44,036 nucleotides of DNA from an uncultured Eubacteriales bacterium. GTDB taxonomy: Bacteria; Bacillota; Clostridia; Christensenellales; Borkfalkiaceae. This document shows, in pieces, positions 25,098-33,247 of the stretch. Location of the stretch: contig CASELQ010000014.1 in the NCBI GenBank assembly GCA_949288785.1, positions 1 through 44,036 of the forward strand, read 5' to 3'. Position numbers and translations under genes: made by a program. The notes under the pieces are model-generated. The model was not told the origin of the DNA, ran no database searches, and saw only the letters and a program-made list of their open reading frames with translations. Every line of letters starts with the position of its first letter. The first letter of the stretch is position 1.

Positions 25098-25138
25098 CGC
25101 GCCGCCCGGCAGCAATTGCTGCCGGGCGGCGCGATTTT
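25098..25138 (+). terminator. Strong terminator of the lipoprotein gene
   Basis: An 18-base perfect palindrome arm (25098-25115 with 25116-25133) centred on CAATTG, followed by ATTTTTG, 30 bases after the stop. Confidence 0.92.
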
Positions 25139-25257
25139 TGTCTTACGGCAGAGTTAAGCAAGTTTTTACAAGTATCGGGGCTGTTTTAGGTTTTTTATTT
25201 CTTACGACATTGCACAACGGTTTTTATTCTCTTTTGTCAGGACTGATAAAGATTTTT

Positions 25258-25290
25258 CCTTACGGCGGGGCGCAACGCCCTGCCGTAAGG
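25258..25290. other. Hairpin in the lipoprotein-murG gap
   Basis: CCTTACGGC-G-GGGCG pairs with CGCCC-T-GCCGTAAGG around loop CAA. No T run follows on either strand. The rest of the 25139-25478 gap shows no gene with a ribosome binding site. The hairpin may be a leader structure of the murG transcript. Confidence 0.5.
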
Positions 25291-25478
25291 AATACCTTTC
25301 CGTTCTTCCTCTCTTCTCAACTCTTTCGCAAAACGCCGTTCTCACCCTTATCCCCCGTATGCCCCGCCCGCCTTTCGACTTTAATTTAAAAAATTTTTTC
25401 ACAAGCAAATCCTTCGGCTTACTTAACTCCGCCGATATGCGCTGTATACACTTATTAAATTTACGCATATTATGTAAT

Positions 25479-26549
25479 ATGGCGGCAATAGTTTTTACCG
25501 GCGGAGGGACTGCGGGCCACTGCACGCCGTGCACGGCGCTCTTTCCCTACGTCAGAAAATATTTTGATGAAATTTATTATATAGGCAGCGAAAAAGGGAT
25601 AGAACGCGACATTATAGAGCGCACGGGCATACCCTACTATTTTGTACCGTGCGCAAAACTCATAAGGAGCGCAACCTTTAAAAACCTTGTCATTCCCTTC
25701 AAGGTGGCTGCCGGCACGAAAGAGGCGGTAAAACTCCTTAAAAAACTTCGCCCGGACGTGGTCTTTTCCAAGGGCGGATACGTTGCCGTGCCCGTGGTTT
25801 TTGCCGCACATAAACTGGGTATCCCCGTCATCTCTCACGAGAGCGACTACACTCCCGGGCTTGCCAACAGACTCACGGCAAGGCTGTGCGCTAAATCGCT
25901 TACCTCTTTCCCGGAAACTGCCAAAATGCTTAAAAACGGGCTTTATACCGGCTCGCCCATACGCAAAGAACTCTTTGAACGAGATAAACGCGCCGCGGTT
26001 AAAAGATTCGGGTTTTCGGGCAATAAACCGGTGCTTCTCATCACCGGCGGAAGTCAGGGCGCACAGGCGATAAACGCCGCCTTTGCCGCCGCCAAAAAAG
26101 ACCTGCTGCCGCGGTTTGACATCATACACATTGCGGGCAAAGGCAATACGGTAACCGCAAAAGAAAATTCCCCCGCAGGTAAGGAAAAGGGAATTTTCAC
26201 TGCCGAATTTCTGCCCGATATGGAAAACGCGCTTGCGGCGGCAGACGTGTGCGTTTCCCGCGCGGGTTCGAACACGGTGTTCGAACTCATGAGTTTAAAA
26301 ATTCCGTGCGTTCTTATCCCCCTCCCTAAGGGAAACTCCCGCGGGGATCAGGTGCTTAACGCCGGATATTTTCAGCGCCTGGGCCACGCTCTGGTACTGC
26401 CGCAACAAGAGCTGACCGGCGAGTCTCTGACCTTTTGCATTAACTGCGCCTACGCCAACAGATTCAATATAAAACGCAATTTCGAAGAGCGCCCGGTCAA
26501 AAGCGCATGCGAAACCATTACAAACGTCATTGCCGGGTATCGGCGCTGA
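25479..26549 (+). CDS. murG: UDP-GlcNAc:lipid I N-acetylglucosaminyltransferase MurG
   Basis: A 356-residue GT28 enzyme that should add GlcNAc to lipid I on the inner membrane face, giving lipid II. TGGGTAGHCTP (7-17; usual form G-G-T-G-G-H), YIGSEKGIERDII, SKGGYVAVPV, HESDYTPGLANR, ITGGSQGAQAIN and SRAGSNTVFEL followed by GDQVLN are all MurG positions. ATG 25479 starts exactly at the conserved fold and gives a normal length. No Shine-Dalgarno sequence precedes it, and a start at 25437 is possible. It lies outside any dcw-type cluster. Confidence 0.88.
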   Translation: MAAIVFTGGGTAGHCTPCTALFPYVRKYFDEIYYIGSEKGIERDIIERTGIPYYFVPCAKLIRSATFKNLVIPFKVAAGTKEAVKLLKKLRPDVVFSKGGYVAVPVVFAAHKLGIPVISHESDYTPGLANRLTARLCAKSLTSFPETAKMLKNGLYTGSPIRKELFERDKRAAVKRFGFSGNKPVLLITGGSQGAQAINAAFAAAKKDLLPRFDIIHIAGKGNTVTAKENSPAGKEKGIFTAEFLPDMENALAAADVCVSRAGSNTVFELMSLKIPCVLIPLPKGNSRGDQVLNAGYFQRLGHALVLPQQELTGESLTFCINCAYANRFNIKRNFEERPVKSACETITNVIAGYRR

Positions 26550-26838
26550 ATATCGCTTTATAAAATTTTTCGCGCCGTAAAAAATACTCCGCATCATAAA
26601 CGGCGGCGCTTTGCTTTACGCTCGGCTTAACCGCTATGCAGGTATTTGCCCTGCCGCTTAAGCTTGTACACGCGCATATTTGCCCCCTGCCACCCGCCGC
26701 GCTTATTACGGACGGTCTTACCGCGGTGCGTTTAAGCGCAAAGGGCGCTATTTCTCTGTTATATCTTCCCATAACCGTTACTGTCTTTAATAAAGTTTTT
26801 TCGTCTTTTTTAAATAATTTCTTTATCTTTTCAAGCAT
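26527..26838 (-). CDS. Hypothetical 103-residue protein
   Basis: I do not recognise this protein. It opens MLEKIKKLFKKDEKTLLKTV, an amphipathic basic helix, continues with a mixed segment holding two cysteines (ICACTS), and ends with a charged helix near EYFLRREKFYKAIF. AAAGGGAG sits 8 bases before the ATG, which supports it as real. Its 3' end overlaps the end of murG by 23 bases in convergent orientation, and it is divergent from the WYL regulator. It is probably cytoplasmic or membrane-peripheral. Confidence 0.6.
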   Translation of the reverse strand: MLEKIKKLFKKDEKTLLKTVTVMGRYNREIAPFALKRTAVRPSVISAAGGRGQICACTSLSGRANTCIAVKPSVKQSAAVYDAEYFLRREKFYKAIFSADTRQ

Positions 26839-26918
26839 ATTAACTCCCTTTTGTATCTTTATTGTAGCCTTAATATATGCCAAATGTATGTCATATTAAA
26901 AAAAGTTTTTCAAAATAA

Positions 26919-26948
26919 TTGACTTTATTTACGCCTGTACTTTACAAT
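26919..26948 (+). promoter_or_regulatory. Promoter of the WYL regulator gene
   Basis: TTGACT (26919-26924), 18 bases, TACAAT (26943-26948) on the plus strand, 25 bases before the chosen start codon. Confidence 0.7.
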
Positions 26949-26972
26949 ATGAATAAAGGAGCAAAAATATTA

Positions 26973-27896
26973 ATGAAACTGGAAATTATTATAGATATTC
27001 TTTTTGACCTGCTGTCGAAAAAGAGCGTTACGGCTCTTTATCTTTCGCAAAAATACGGCGTTTCAACTCGCAGTATTTACCGCTATATAGCATGCCTGGA
27101 AAATGCGGGTGTGCCGATTTACACCACGCGCGGAAAATACGGCGGGTTTTCCATAATAGACACTTACAGGCTTTCCGCCACCTTTATGACGGTGGCGGAA
27201 TTCGAACAGACCATAAACGCGCTTACCTCCATTACCGAAAGCGTGCCGGATAAACTCCTCTCTAACGCGCTGAACAAACTGAAAGCGGCGGTAAAGAACG
27301 AATATGCGGAGCTGGACATAAAAAGCGGCAGCCTTATTATAGACGCGGGGCGCTGGGGCGATACCGCGGGGTACAAAAGCAAACTTGCCGTAGTTACCAA
27401 AAGCATTGACGAAAGCAGAAAACTGTACATAAAGTATCACGACCGCAACGGAGAAATAACCGAGAGGCTGACAGAGCCCCATTATATAGTGTTAAAACAG
27501 GGTTTGTGGTACGTTTACGCCTACTGCCATCTGAGAAAGGGGTTCAGGTTTTTTAAGGTGGGCAGAATAGAAAACGCCTACGTTACCAATGAAAAGTTTG
27601 TAAGACAGAATATCCGCGCACAGGATCTCCCCTTAGAATTCTGGGAAAACGGCAACGTTGCGGAGCGGGTGGTGCTGAAAGTGGAAAAACGCGTGCTTTC
27701 AGACGTGGAGGAATGGCTGGGCATAGAAAATATTGAGAAAATAGGCGATGAATATTTTGCAAAGGCCACTCTGCCGACGGATAACGGGCTGGTAAGCAAG
27801 ATAATGGCATTCGGGGACGGAGTGAAAGTTCTTGCGCCCGCAAAACTGCAAAAGATGATTACGGAGGCCGCAAAAAAGATTCTTTCTTGCTACTGA
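26973..27896 (+). CDS. HTH-WYL family transcriptional regulator
   Basis: A 307-residue YafY-type regulator. The N-terminal winged helix (ALYLSQKYGVSTRSIYRYIACLENAGVP, then TTRGKYGGFSI) binds DNA. A WYL-type ligand domain covers about 135-225 (KLYIKYHDRNGEITERLTEPH, LKQGLWYVYAYCHLRKGFR), followed by a C-terminal WCX segment. WYL proteins respond to nucleic-acid or nucleotide ligands in DNA damage, phage defence or metabolism. I chose ATG 26973 because AAAGGAG lies 11 bases before it; 26949 is an in-frame alternative. No obvious target gene is adjacent except the divergent 103-residue ORF. Confidence 0.88.
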   Translation: MKLEIIIDILFDLLSKKSVTALYLSQKYGVSTRSIYRYIACLENAGVPIYTTRGKYGGFSIIDTYRLSATFMTVAEFEQTINALTSITESVPDKLLSNALNKLKAAVKNEYAELDIKSGSLIIDAGRWGDTAGYKSKLAVVTKSIDESRKLYIKYHDRNGEITERLTEPHYIVLKQGLWYVYAYCHLRKGFRFFKVGRIENAYVTNEKFVRQNIRAQDLPLEFWENGNVAERVVLKVEKRVLSDVEEWLGIENIEKIGDEYFAKATLPTDNGLVSKIMAFGDGVKVLAPAKLQKMITEAAKKILSCY

Positions 27897-27934
27897 TGCG
27901 GCGGGAATATGCTTCGTATTTTTCATAATCGGTT

Positions 27935-27979
27935 AAAAGGTTTGCGGGAGCGGCATTTTGCCACTCCCGCAAACCTTTT
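27935..27979. terminator. Bidirectional terminator between convergent genes
   Basis: AAAAGGTTTGCGGGAG and GGC pair with GCC and CTCCCGCAAACCTTTT across one mismatch, with loop ATTTT. It serves the WYL gene from the left and the CNNM-type gene from the right. Confidence 0.9.
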
Positions 27980-28046
27980 AGATAATTTGCCTATTGTAAA
28001 TTGTTTAATCGTTTTATCAATTCATACGTTTCTTTTCTTAATTTTT

Positions 28047-29393
28047 CTATACTTCTTTATCTTTACCGCGGCGATCTTTTTCCGCCTTGTCTTCCTCTTT
28101 TTCGGGCAAAACCTTTACGCACATTTCCAGCGTCTGCACGTTGTCCACTTTGGTTACTGTTATATCCAGATTTTCATAGGTAAAATTATAACCCGCCTCC
28201 GGAATACTTTCACACCTGTCGGTTATCCAGCCGTTCACGGTGGTGGACTCGGCGTTTTTGTCCGGCTCCACGCCGAAATATTCAAAGAAATTGTTGATAT
28301 AAAGGGAAGTTTTTACCGTAAAACTCCCGTCCTCGTTTTTAACTATGGGTTCTACGGACTCATCCTGCTCGTCCCAGATCTCGCCCACAAGCTCTTCTAA
28401 AATATCCTCCATCGTAACTATGCCGGCGGTTACCCCGTATTCATCCACTACTATCACTATGTGATTGTGGTCCTTTTGCATTTCGCGGAACAGTATGTCG
28501 AGGTGCTTGTATTCCGGCACAAAGACGGCGGGCCTTATTGCATCTGACGGTTTAAAATCAGGCGTGCCGCGCCGTAACAGATATTCCCGCGTATAGAGCA
28601 CGCCGGTTACGTCGTCTATATTCCCGCTGTAAACGGGTATGCGCGAATAGCCTTCCTGCTCGATTATCTTCATGATCTCGGCGTCCTCCGCCTTATCGGA
28701 GACGGCAATAACGCGGGGCTTGGGGGTCATAATGTCCTTGGCGGTCATCCCGTCTATTTTAAATACGTTTTTAATATATTTAATATCCTCTTTATCGAGA
28801 GACCCCTCGTCCCCGCCCGCGTCCAGCATGAGGACGATGTCTTCTTCCGAAACGGGCTCGTCTTTATCCTTGGGATTCACTCCGCAAAGCCTTAACACGC
28901 CGTTTGTGGATACCGTTAAAAACCATATGACCGGCTTTAATACCACAGTTAAGGCGGATATTATGCCGCATACGGCGTTTGCAAGTTTTTCCTTATGCTT
29001 CATAGCCAGCCTTTTGGGAACCAGCTCGCCCAAGACAAGGGTAAAGTAAGATAAGATTATGGTGATGATTATGACCGAAACGGTGTCTATTATCCTTGCG
29101 CCCTGCTCGGATACGTTGAACACGCCCACAAGCCACCCGGTAAGCCGCTCGGAAAAGTTATCCGCAGCGAATGCCGAACCCAGAAAGCCCGCAAGGGTTA
29201 TACCTATCTGTATGGTGGATAAAAATTTGGTAGGGTCTTTTATGATCTTTAACATTTTAACCGCTTTTTTATCACCCTTTTCCGCGCGCGCCCTTACCTT
29301 GTTTTCGTTGAGCGAAATTATGGCTATCTCGGTAGCGGCAAAAAAAGCGTTGAGCAAAATGAGCACTATCTGTAATATTATCTGGCCTACCAT
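28047..29393 (-). CDS. CNNM/CorC-type (hemolysin III-like) membrane transporter
   Basis: A 448-residue protein of the DUF21-CBS-CorC_HlyC layout. Four membrane helices lie in 1-180 (ILLNAFFAATEIAIISLNENK is the DUF21 signature), a paired CBS domain at about 200-330 (MTAKDIMTPKPRVIAV, EEQGYSRIPVY-type segments) and a CorC/HlyC domain at 345-430 (DGSFTVKTSLYINNF). Family members export Mg2+ or other cations and are often labelled hemolysin. The tail is highly charged. The ATG has a stop codon directly upstream in frame, so the start cannot be earlier, although the nearest GGAG is unusually far away. Confidence 0.9.
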   Translation of the reverse strand: MVGQIILQIVLILLNAFFAATEIAIISLNENKVRARAEKGDKKAVKMLKIIKDPTKFLSTIQIGITLAGFLGSAFAADNFSERLTGWLVGVFNVSEQGARIIDTVSVIIITIILSYFTLVLGELVPKRLAMKHKEKLANAVCGIISALTVVLKPVIWFLTVSTNGVLRLCGVNPKDKDEPVSEEDIVLMLDAGGDEGSLDKEDIKYIKNVFKIDGMTAKDIMTPKPRVIAVSDKAEDAEIMKIIEQEGYSRIPVYSGNIDDVTGVLYTREYLLRRGTPDFKPSDAIRPAVFVPEYKHLDILFREMQKDHNHIVIVVDEYGVTAGIVTMEDILEELVGEIWDEQDESVEPIVKNEDGSFTVKTSLYINNFFEYFGVEPDKNAESTTVNGWITDRCESIPEAGYNFTYENLDITVTKVDNVQTLEMCVKVLPEKEEDKAEKDRRGKDKEV

Positions 29394-29483
29394 CTATTAT
29401 TTAAAAATCTCCTCTCCGCCCGTTTATGCGGAGACGCCGATAAACGGCGCCGAAATTCCCCCAATTGCAAGAAATTCTTCTTT

Positions 29484-29511
29484 ATTATAACATAAATATC
29501 CGTTATCTCAA
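29484..29511 (-). promoter_or_regulatory. Promoter of the CNNM/CorC-type gene
   Basis: TTGAGA (29506-29511), 16 bases, TATAAT (29484-29489) on the minus strand, beginning 5 bases after the stop of the ACT-MBL gene. The leader contains two small stems (CTCCGC/GCGGAG and CGCCG/CGGCG, 29414-29452). Confidence 0.65.
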
Positions 29512-29516
29512 AACGA

Positions 29517-30986
29517 TTATATGCCTTTACCCCTCCATTTAAGCGCGTTTTCGGAAATTTTAACGTTTTCCGGCGCACCGTGCCCGGGGCATATCATATA
29601 TCCGCTGTATCGCCCGATAAGGTATTCCCGACATTCCCGCGCTTTGGCGGGGTCGCTGTCCACCCCCGTCATCAGAAAGGGCGCTAAACGGTTAAATTCC
29701 CGCTGTTCATCGGAAAAACCCTTTATATTCACATAGATATCCCCGCTGAACAAAAGTTGCAGCCGGCGGCATACTATTACCGTTTCGCCCCTTACGTGCC
29801 CGCCGTTGCCCTCATAAAACTCAAAATCGTATCCCCCGAAGCTTACCGCGCCGATATATTCGAGCGGCGCATCACCTTTTCTGCCGCCCACGCAAACGCA
29901 TTTTTCCGCCGCGGGAGGGTTATAGCCCGAAATTATCTTGCTGAGCACGCAATAGGGCGCGTGCGCGGGGTTGAGTTCTCTGAAGCTCGGCTGCCCGTTG
30001 CGCTCGGCCTCGAAATTTTCAGACGAGGCGCGGCTCATATACACCCTGCCGAAAATATCCGCAAGCCCGGCATGGTCCACGTCCGTATGAGTTAAAAAGG
30101 CGGTAAGCGGCTTTTCGTAAAACCCCGGGAAAAGCCCGCGCAAAACCCCGAACATCTCCTCTTTATAACAGGCAAACCCGCTGTCAACGAAAAGCAGCTG
30201 CCCGTTTATATCTAAAATATAAGTATTGCTGCCGCAAGGAGGTTCTATACAGCATATTTTCACATCTTGGCTCAGCTCGTAAAAATTTATTAAGGGCTTG
30301 AAGTTTTCACCTTTTTTTTCGCGCGTGAACCCGGCAAACCGCTTTATATAATCAAAGGTCTGTATGGGCGATTTATTCTGCTCGTCCAATATCTGCATGA
30401 GTTTATTCGCCTGCACAAGCACTTCGTTGGTTTGCCGCTGATCGAGGTTTAATATATGCCGCATGGTGTTGGCAAAGGTTATATAAAAAACCGTCCCGTC
30501 CAGCAGCCTGTCCGTTACTTCGTAATCCAATATATTTATGTCGCATATGCGGGATATTTCGTTTATAAGCCCGCTTATCTCCTCCGGGTCCTCTATTAAA
30601 AGCCCCATCTTAAAATGCTGGTACGGCGTGCCGTTTTCCTGCGAACTTATATACGATATGTTTACCCTGTATCTGTTTAATACTTCGAGCACGGGCGTAA
30701 CGGCGCCGGGCTTGTCTTCAAGGGTCAAAACTATCATTATCACCCGCCGGTCGGTGCGTATCGCGTCTAAATAGCCGCAATCTTTTAACTGCGATTTTAT
30801 TTCTTTATGGGCGGCCTCCGGGGCGGAAACCTCTATGAAAAGCGTGTGCGTGTCTACCGCTTTATTGTAGTTTACCCGCACTATATTGCCGCCGTTTCGG
30901 GCTATTATTCGGCTGGCAAGCAAAAATGCGCCGGCTTTATCCGGCATGCCGGTGATATACGTTTTTCTTACGGTTTTATTGTCCAT
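29517..30986 (-). CDS. ACT-ACT-metallo-beta-lactamase fusion protein
   Basis: A 489-residue protein joining two regulatory domains to a hydrolase. ACT 1 is about 5-75 (ITGMPDKAGAFLLASRIIAR) and ACT 2 about 80-155 (TLEDKPGAVTPVLEVLNRYR), both with the ligand-loop P/K-x-G pattern. A helical linker (160-225) precedes an MBL fold (about 240-475) with H300-T-D302-V-D304-H305, H397 in GGHVRGE, SGD at 414-416 and PGHG at 467-470, a full metal-site set with D302 in place of the usual His. ACT domains normally bind amino acids, so an amino-acid-gated hydrolase is plausible (inference). GGGAGAG fixes ATG 30986. Confidence 0.78.
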   Translation of the reverse strand: MDNKTVRKTYITGMPDKAGAFLLASRIIARNGGNIVRVNYNKAVDTHTLFIEVSAPEAAHKEIKSQLKDCGYLDAIRTDRRVIMIVLTLEDKPGAVTPVLEVLNRYRVNISYISSQENGTPYQHFKMGLLIEDPEEISGLINEISRICDINILDYEVTDRLLDGTVFYITFANTMRHILNLDQRQTNEVLVQANKLMQILDEQNKSPIQTFDYIKRFAGFTREKKGENFKPLINFYELSQDVKICCIEPPCGSNTYILDINGQLLFVDSGFACYKEEMFGVLRGLFPGFYEKPLTAFLTHTDVDHAGLADIFGRVYMSRASSENFEAERNGQPSFRELNPAHAPYCVLSKIISGYNPPAAEKCVCVGGRKGDAPLEYIGAVSFGGYDFEFYEGNGGHVRGETVIVCRRLQLLFSGDIYVNIKGFSDEQREFNRLAPFLMTGVDSDPAKARECREYLIGRYSGYMICPGHGAPENVKISENALKWRGKGI

Positions 30987-31042
30987 TATACTCTCCCGCA
31001 TTTTGGCGCCGCCGCTTTTAATCGCGTTCGGCACCGCATTTT

Positions 31043-31071
31043 TCGGTAACGACTTAAATATACGTTACCGA
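31043..31071. promoter_or_regulatory. Operator-like palindrome at the ACT-MBL transcription start
   Basis: TCGGTAACG (31043-31051) and CGTTACCGA (31063-31071) are perfect 9-base arms 11 bases apart. They begin immediately after the -10 box, so a bound dimer would cover the start site. It could also act as a 5' stem in the RNA. There is no T run, so it is not the MATE gene terminator. Confidence 0.6.
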
Positions 31072-31072
31072 T

Positions 31073-31101
31073 ATATTAACATATCTGCGGGAAATTATCA
31101 A
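31073..31101 (-). promoter_or_regulatory. Promoter of the ACT-MBL gene
   Basis: TTGATA (31096-31101), 17 bases, TAATAT (31073-31078) on the minus strand. It fits exactly between the stop of the MATE gene (31108) and the palindrome. Confidence 0.75.
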
Positions 31102-31107
31102 AACGAT

Positions 31108-32547
31108 TTAACCGTTTTTAACCTGATTTGAGTTTTTTGCGGACTGTTCCCCGCATTTTTCGCCGCCGAGTTTATTTAAGAACCTGCGGAACTGGAAAAA
31201 AAACAGCACCGCAGTGAATATAACGGCAACAGTATCCGCTATGGGTTCTGCCATAAATACCGCCGTCGCTCTTTCCGCCGTGTATAGGGCGGGCATTATG
31301 TAGATAAGCGGTATCAACAGAACAAACTTCCTTACTACCGCAACGGTAACCGACGCGGCTGCGTTTCCCATAGAAGTAAAGGTCATCTGGCAAGCCATCT
31401 GTATGCCGAACAGGAACAGCGCGCCGAGATAAACGCGCAATGCAGGAACGGAATAACTCACTAATTCTTCATTGGTGTTGAACATCATTACAAACGCCTG
31501 CGGCAAAATCATCACCAAAGCCCAAAGCAGACAGGAGTAACAAAGGCTGACCGTGAGAAGCAGCCTAAACGCCCTTTTAACCCTTCCGGCATTTTTGGCG
31601 CCGTAATTGTAACTTATTATAGGCTGTGCGCCCTGCCCCAGCCCCTGCAACGGGAGCATTGCAAACTGCATCACGCTGGAAAGTACGGTCATTGCGCCCA
31701 CCGCTATATCTCCGCCGTAAGTCTGCAAAGAGGAATTAAAACAAATAAGTATTATACTTTCGCTCGCCTGCATGACAAACGTGAAAAATCCAAGCGCCAG
31801 GCTCGGAAGTATTATACCTGCCTGCAACCTGAAAAACTTGGGACGTATTTTAAGAAAAGTCTTTTTCCCGAAAAGGAAGATGAGCACCCACGCGCAGGAA
31901 GCCGCCTGCGAAATTATCGTGGCGAGCGCCGCGCCCTGCACGCCCATACCGAAAGCATAGATAAACAGCGGATCCAGCACGATGTTTGCCACGGCGCCTA
32001 TCAAAACCGAAAGCATGCCGGTCGTAGCAAAGCCCTGCGCGGTTATAAAAGCATTCATTCCGAGGGTGAGCTGCACGAAAACAGTGCCTATTGCATAAAT
32101 ATTCATATAGTCTGTGGCATAGCCTATCGTCTGCTCGCTCGCGCCGAACCAAATTAAAAACCGTTCGTTGAAAATGAGAAGCACGGCAGTAAGCACAACC
32201 GAAATAATTATCTGAGTAACGAAACAGTTTCCGAGGGTGCGCTCCGCGCTCTCGTTATCCCCCTTCCCCATATAAATAGACGCCCTGGGCGCTCCGCCGT
32301 TTGCTATGAGCGCCGCAAACGCGGATACCAACAGTATAAGAGGCATACAGACGCCGAGCCCCGTAAGCGCCGCCTGCCCGTTCTCCGGCATGTGCCCTAT
32401 ATATATTCTGTCCACGATATTATAGAGCATATTTATTAGCTGCGCCACAACCGTGGGCACTGCAAGATTTAAAAGCAGTTTTCCTATGGGTTCCGTACCC
32501 AAAAACTCTTTACCGCTTTCCTGCGGCGGCACGGACATCGAACTCAT
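31108..32547 (-). CDS. MATE-family multidrug efflux transporter
   Basis: A 479-residue, 12-helix transporter. LLLNLAVPTVVAQLINMLYNIVD-type helix 1 and NIVDRIYIGHM are the MATE signature; GLGQGAQPIISYNYGAKN in the middle marks the second half-repeat. It uses Na+ or H+ gradients to expel drugs or metabolites; the best fit is the bacterial DinF/NorM-like group common in clostridia. It overlaps the MarR gene start-to-stop as ATGA, which implies repression by that regulator and induction by its ligand. Confidence 0.92.
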   Translation of the reverse strand: MSSMSVPPQESGKEFLGTEPIGKLLLNLAVPTVVAQLINMLYNIVDRIYIGHMPENGQAALTGLGVCMPLILLVSAFAALIANGGAPRASIYMGKGDNESAERTLGNCFVTQIIISVVLTAVLLIFNERFLIWFGASEQTIGYATDYMNIYAIGTVFVQLTLGMNAFITAQGFATTGMLSVLIGAVANIVLDPLFIYAFGMGVQGAALATIISQAASCAWVLIFLFGKKTFLKIRPKFFRLQAGIILPSLALGFFTFVMQASESIILICFNSSLQTYGGDIAVGAMTVLSSVMQFAMLPLQGLGQGAQPIISYNYGAKNAGRVKRAFRLLLTVSLCYSCLLWALVMILPQAFVMMFNTNEELVSYSVPALRVYLGALFLFGIQMACQMTFTSMGNAAASVTVAVVRKFVLLIPLIYIMPALYTAERATAVFMAEPIADTVAVIFTAVLFFFQFRRFLNKLGGEKCGEQSAKNSNQVKNG

Positions 32548-32987
32548 TTGTCATCATCCTCCAAAACCGATCTCGCGTTAAAAACCAACCTGTCCCTGAA
32601 CCCGTCATAAAGTTCTTTCTCTTTTAAGGAAAACCCGGAAAAAAGCATCGTATTGAATTTATCCCACTCCCCGTCCATCATTGACGTAACGGGCTCCGAC
32701 GCCGGCAAAAGATATAAATATACCCTGCGGCGGTCTGCCTCGTCCCGCCGGCGCGCCATTAAGCCCAGGCGTATAAGCCGATCTATCGCCTGCGATACGT
32801 TGCCTCTTGATAACATCCTGTATTCCGATATGTCCCCCGCCGTATTCTTTTCCGGGTTATTGTGCAAAAAACTGATTATCTTTGCTTCAAGCAGGTTAAT
32901 GCCGTATACCGCGCATACCTTTTTTAATATCTTCTCATAAGCCTTTGTTATGCAGCGTATACTGTCCAACAGATCCGAACGCAACAT
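32544..32987 (-). CDS. MarR-family transcriptional regulator
   Basis: A 147-residue winged-helix dimer. LLEAKIISFLHNNPEKNTAGDIS leads into the recognition helix SRGNVSQAIDRLIRLGLM, and the wing RRRDEADRRRVYLYLL has the expected D-x-R. MarR proteins repress efflux operons and release DNA on binding small aromatic or oxidising compounds. It is translationally coupled to the MATE transporter, and a promoter-operator arrangement lies directly upstream, so autoregulation is likely. GGGAGA precedes the ATG. Confidence 0.92.
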   Translation of the reverse strand: MLRSDLLDSIRCITKAYEKILKKVCAVYGINLLEAKIISFLHNNPEKNTAGDISEYRMLSRGNVSQAIDRLIRLGLMARRRDEADRRRVYLYLLPASEPVTSMMDGEWDKFNTMLFSGFSLKEKELYDGFRDRLVFNARSVLEDDDK

Positions 32988-33007
32988 CTTTTATCTCCCA
33001 AAATTAC

Positions 33008-33034
33008 TTCTAAATAAAATATTTCTTTTTAGAA
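33008..33034. promoter_or_regulatory. Probable MarR operator
   Basis: TTCTAAA (33008-33014) and TTTAGAA (33028-33034) are 7-base inverted arms separated by 13 bases. They lie just after the -10 and over the transcription start, the usual place for an autorepressor. Confidence 0.6.
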
Positions 33035-33041
33035 CGATTTT

Positions 33042-33070
33042 ATTATAGTAAGACCGCCATAAAACGTCAA
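33042..33070 (-). promoter_or_regulatory. Promoter of the marR-MATE operon
   Basis: TTGACG (33065-33070), 17 bases, TATAAT (33042-33047) on the minus strand. Confidence 0.8.
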
Positions 33071-33159
33071 GAATATTCGTATCGTAATATAAATTTATTT
33101 TGCCCGAAAAAGTAACGGCAAAAGCCCCGTTTCACACTATCGCTTTTTATTCTCGGGCA

Positions 33160-33200
33160 AAAATATGCGGCGGAGCGATATCGATATGCGCCCCGCCGCA
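33160..33200 (-). terminator. Terminator after the 76-residue ORF
   Basis: TGCGGCGG (33166-33173) pairs with CCGCCGCA (33193-33200), with partial inner pairing around ATATCGATAT. On the minus strand TATTTTTG follows. Confidence 0.7.
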
Positions 33201-33247
33201 AACTTTTTAAAAAAACTATGCGGTTACATTCAGTTTTATTTTTAATA

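Noticed and set aside
25258..25290. Terminator reading into murG
   Set aside because: The stem is good, but no T run follows on either strand.
26636..26899. 87-residue hydrophobic plus-strand frame after murG
   Set aside because: It is the mirror of the minus-strand 103-residue gene, which has a ribosome binding site; the plus frame has none.
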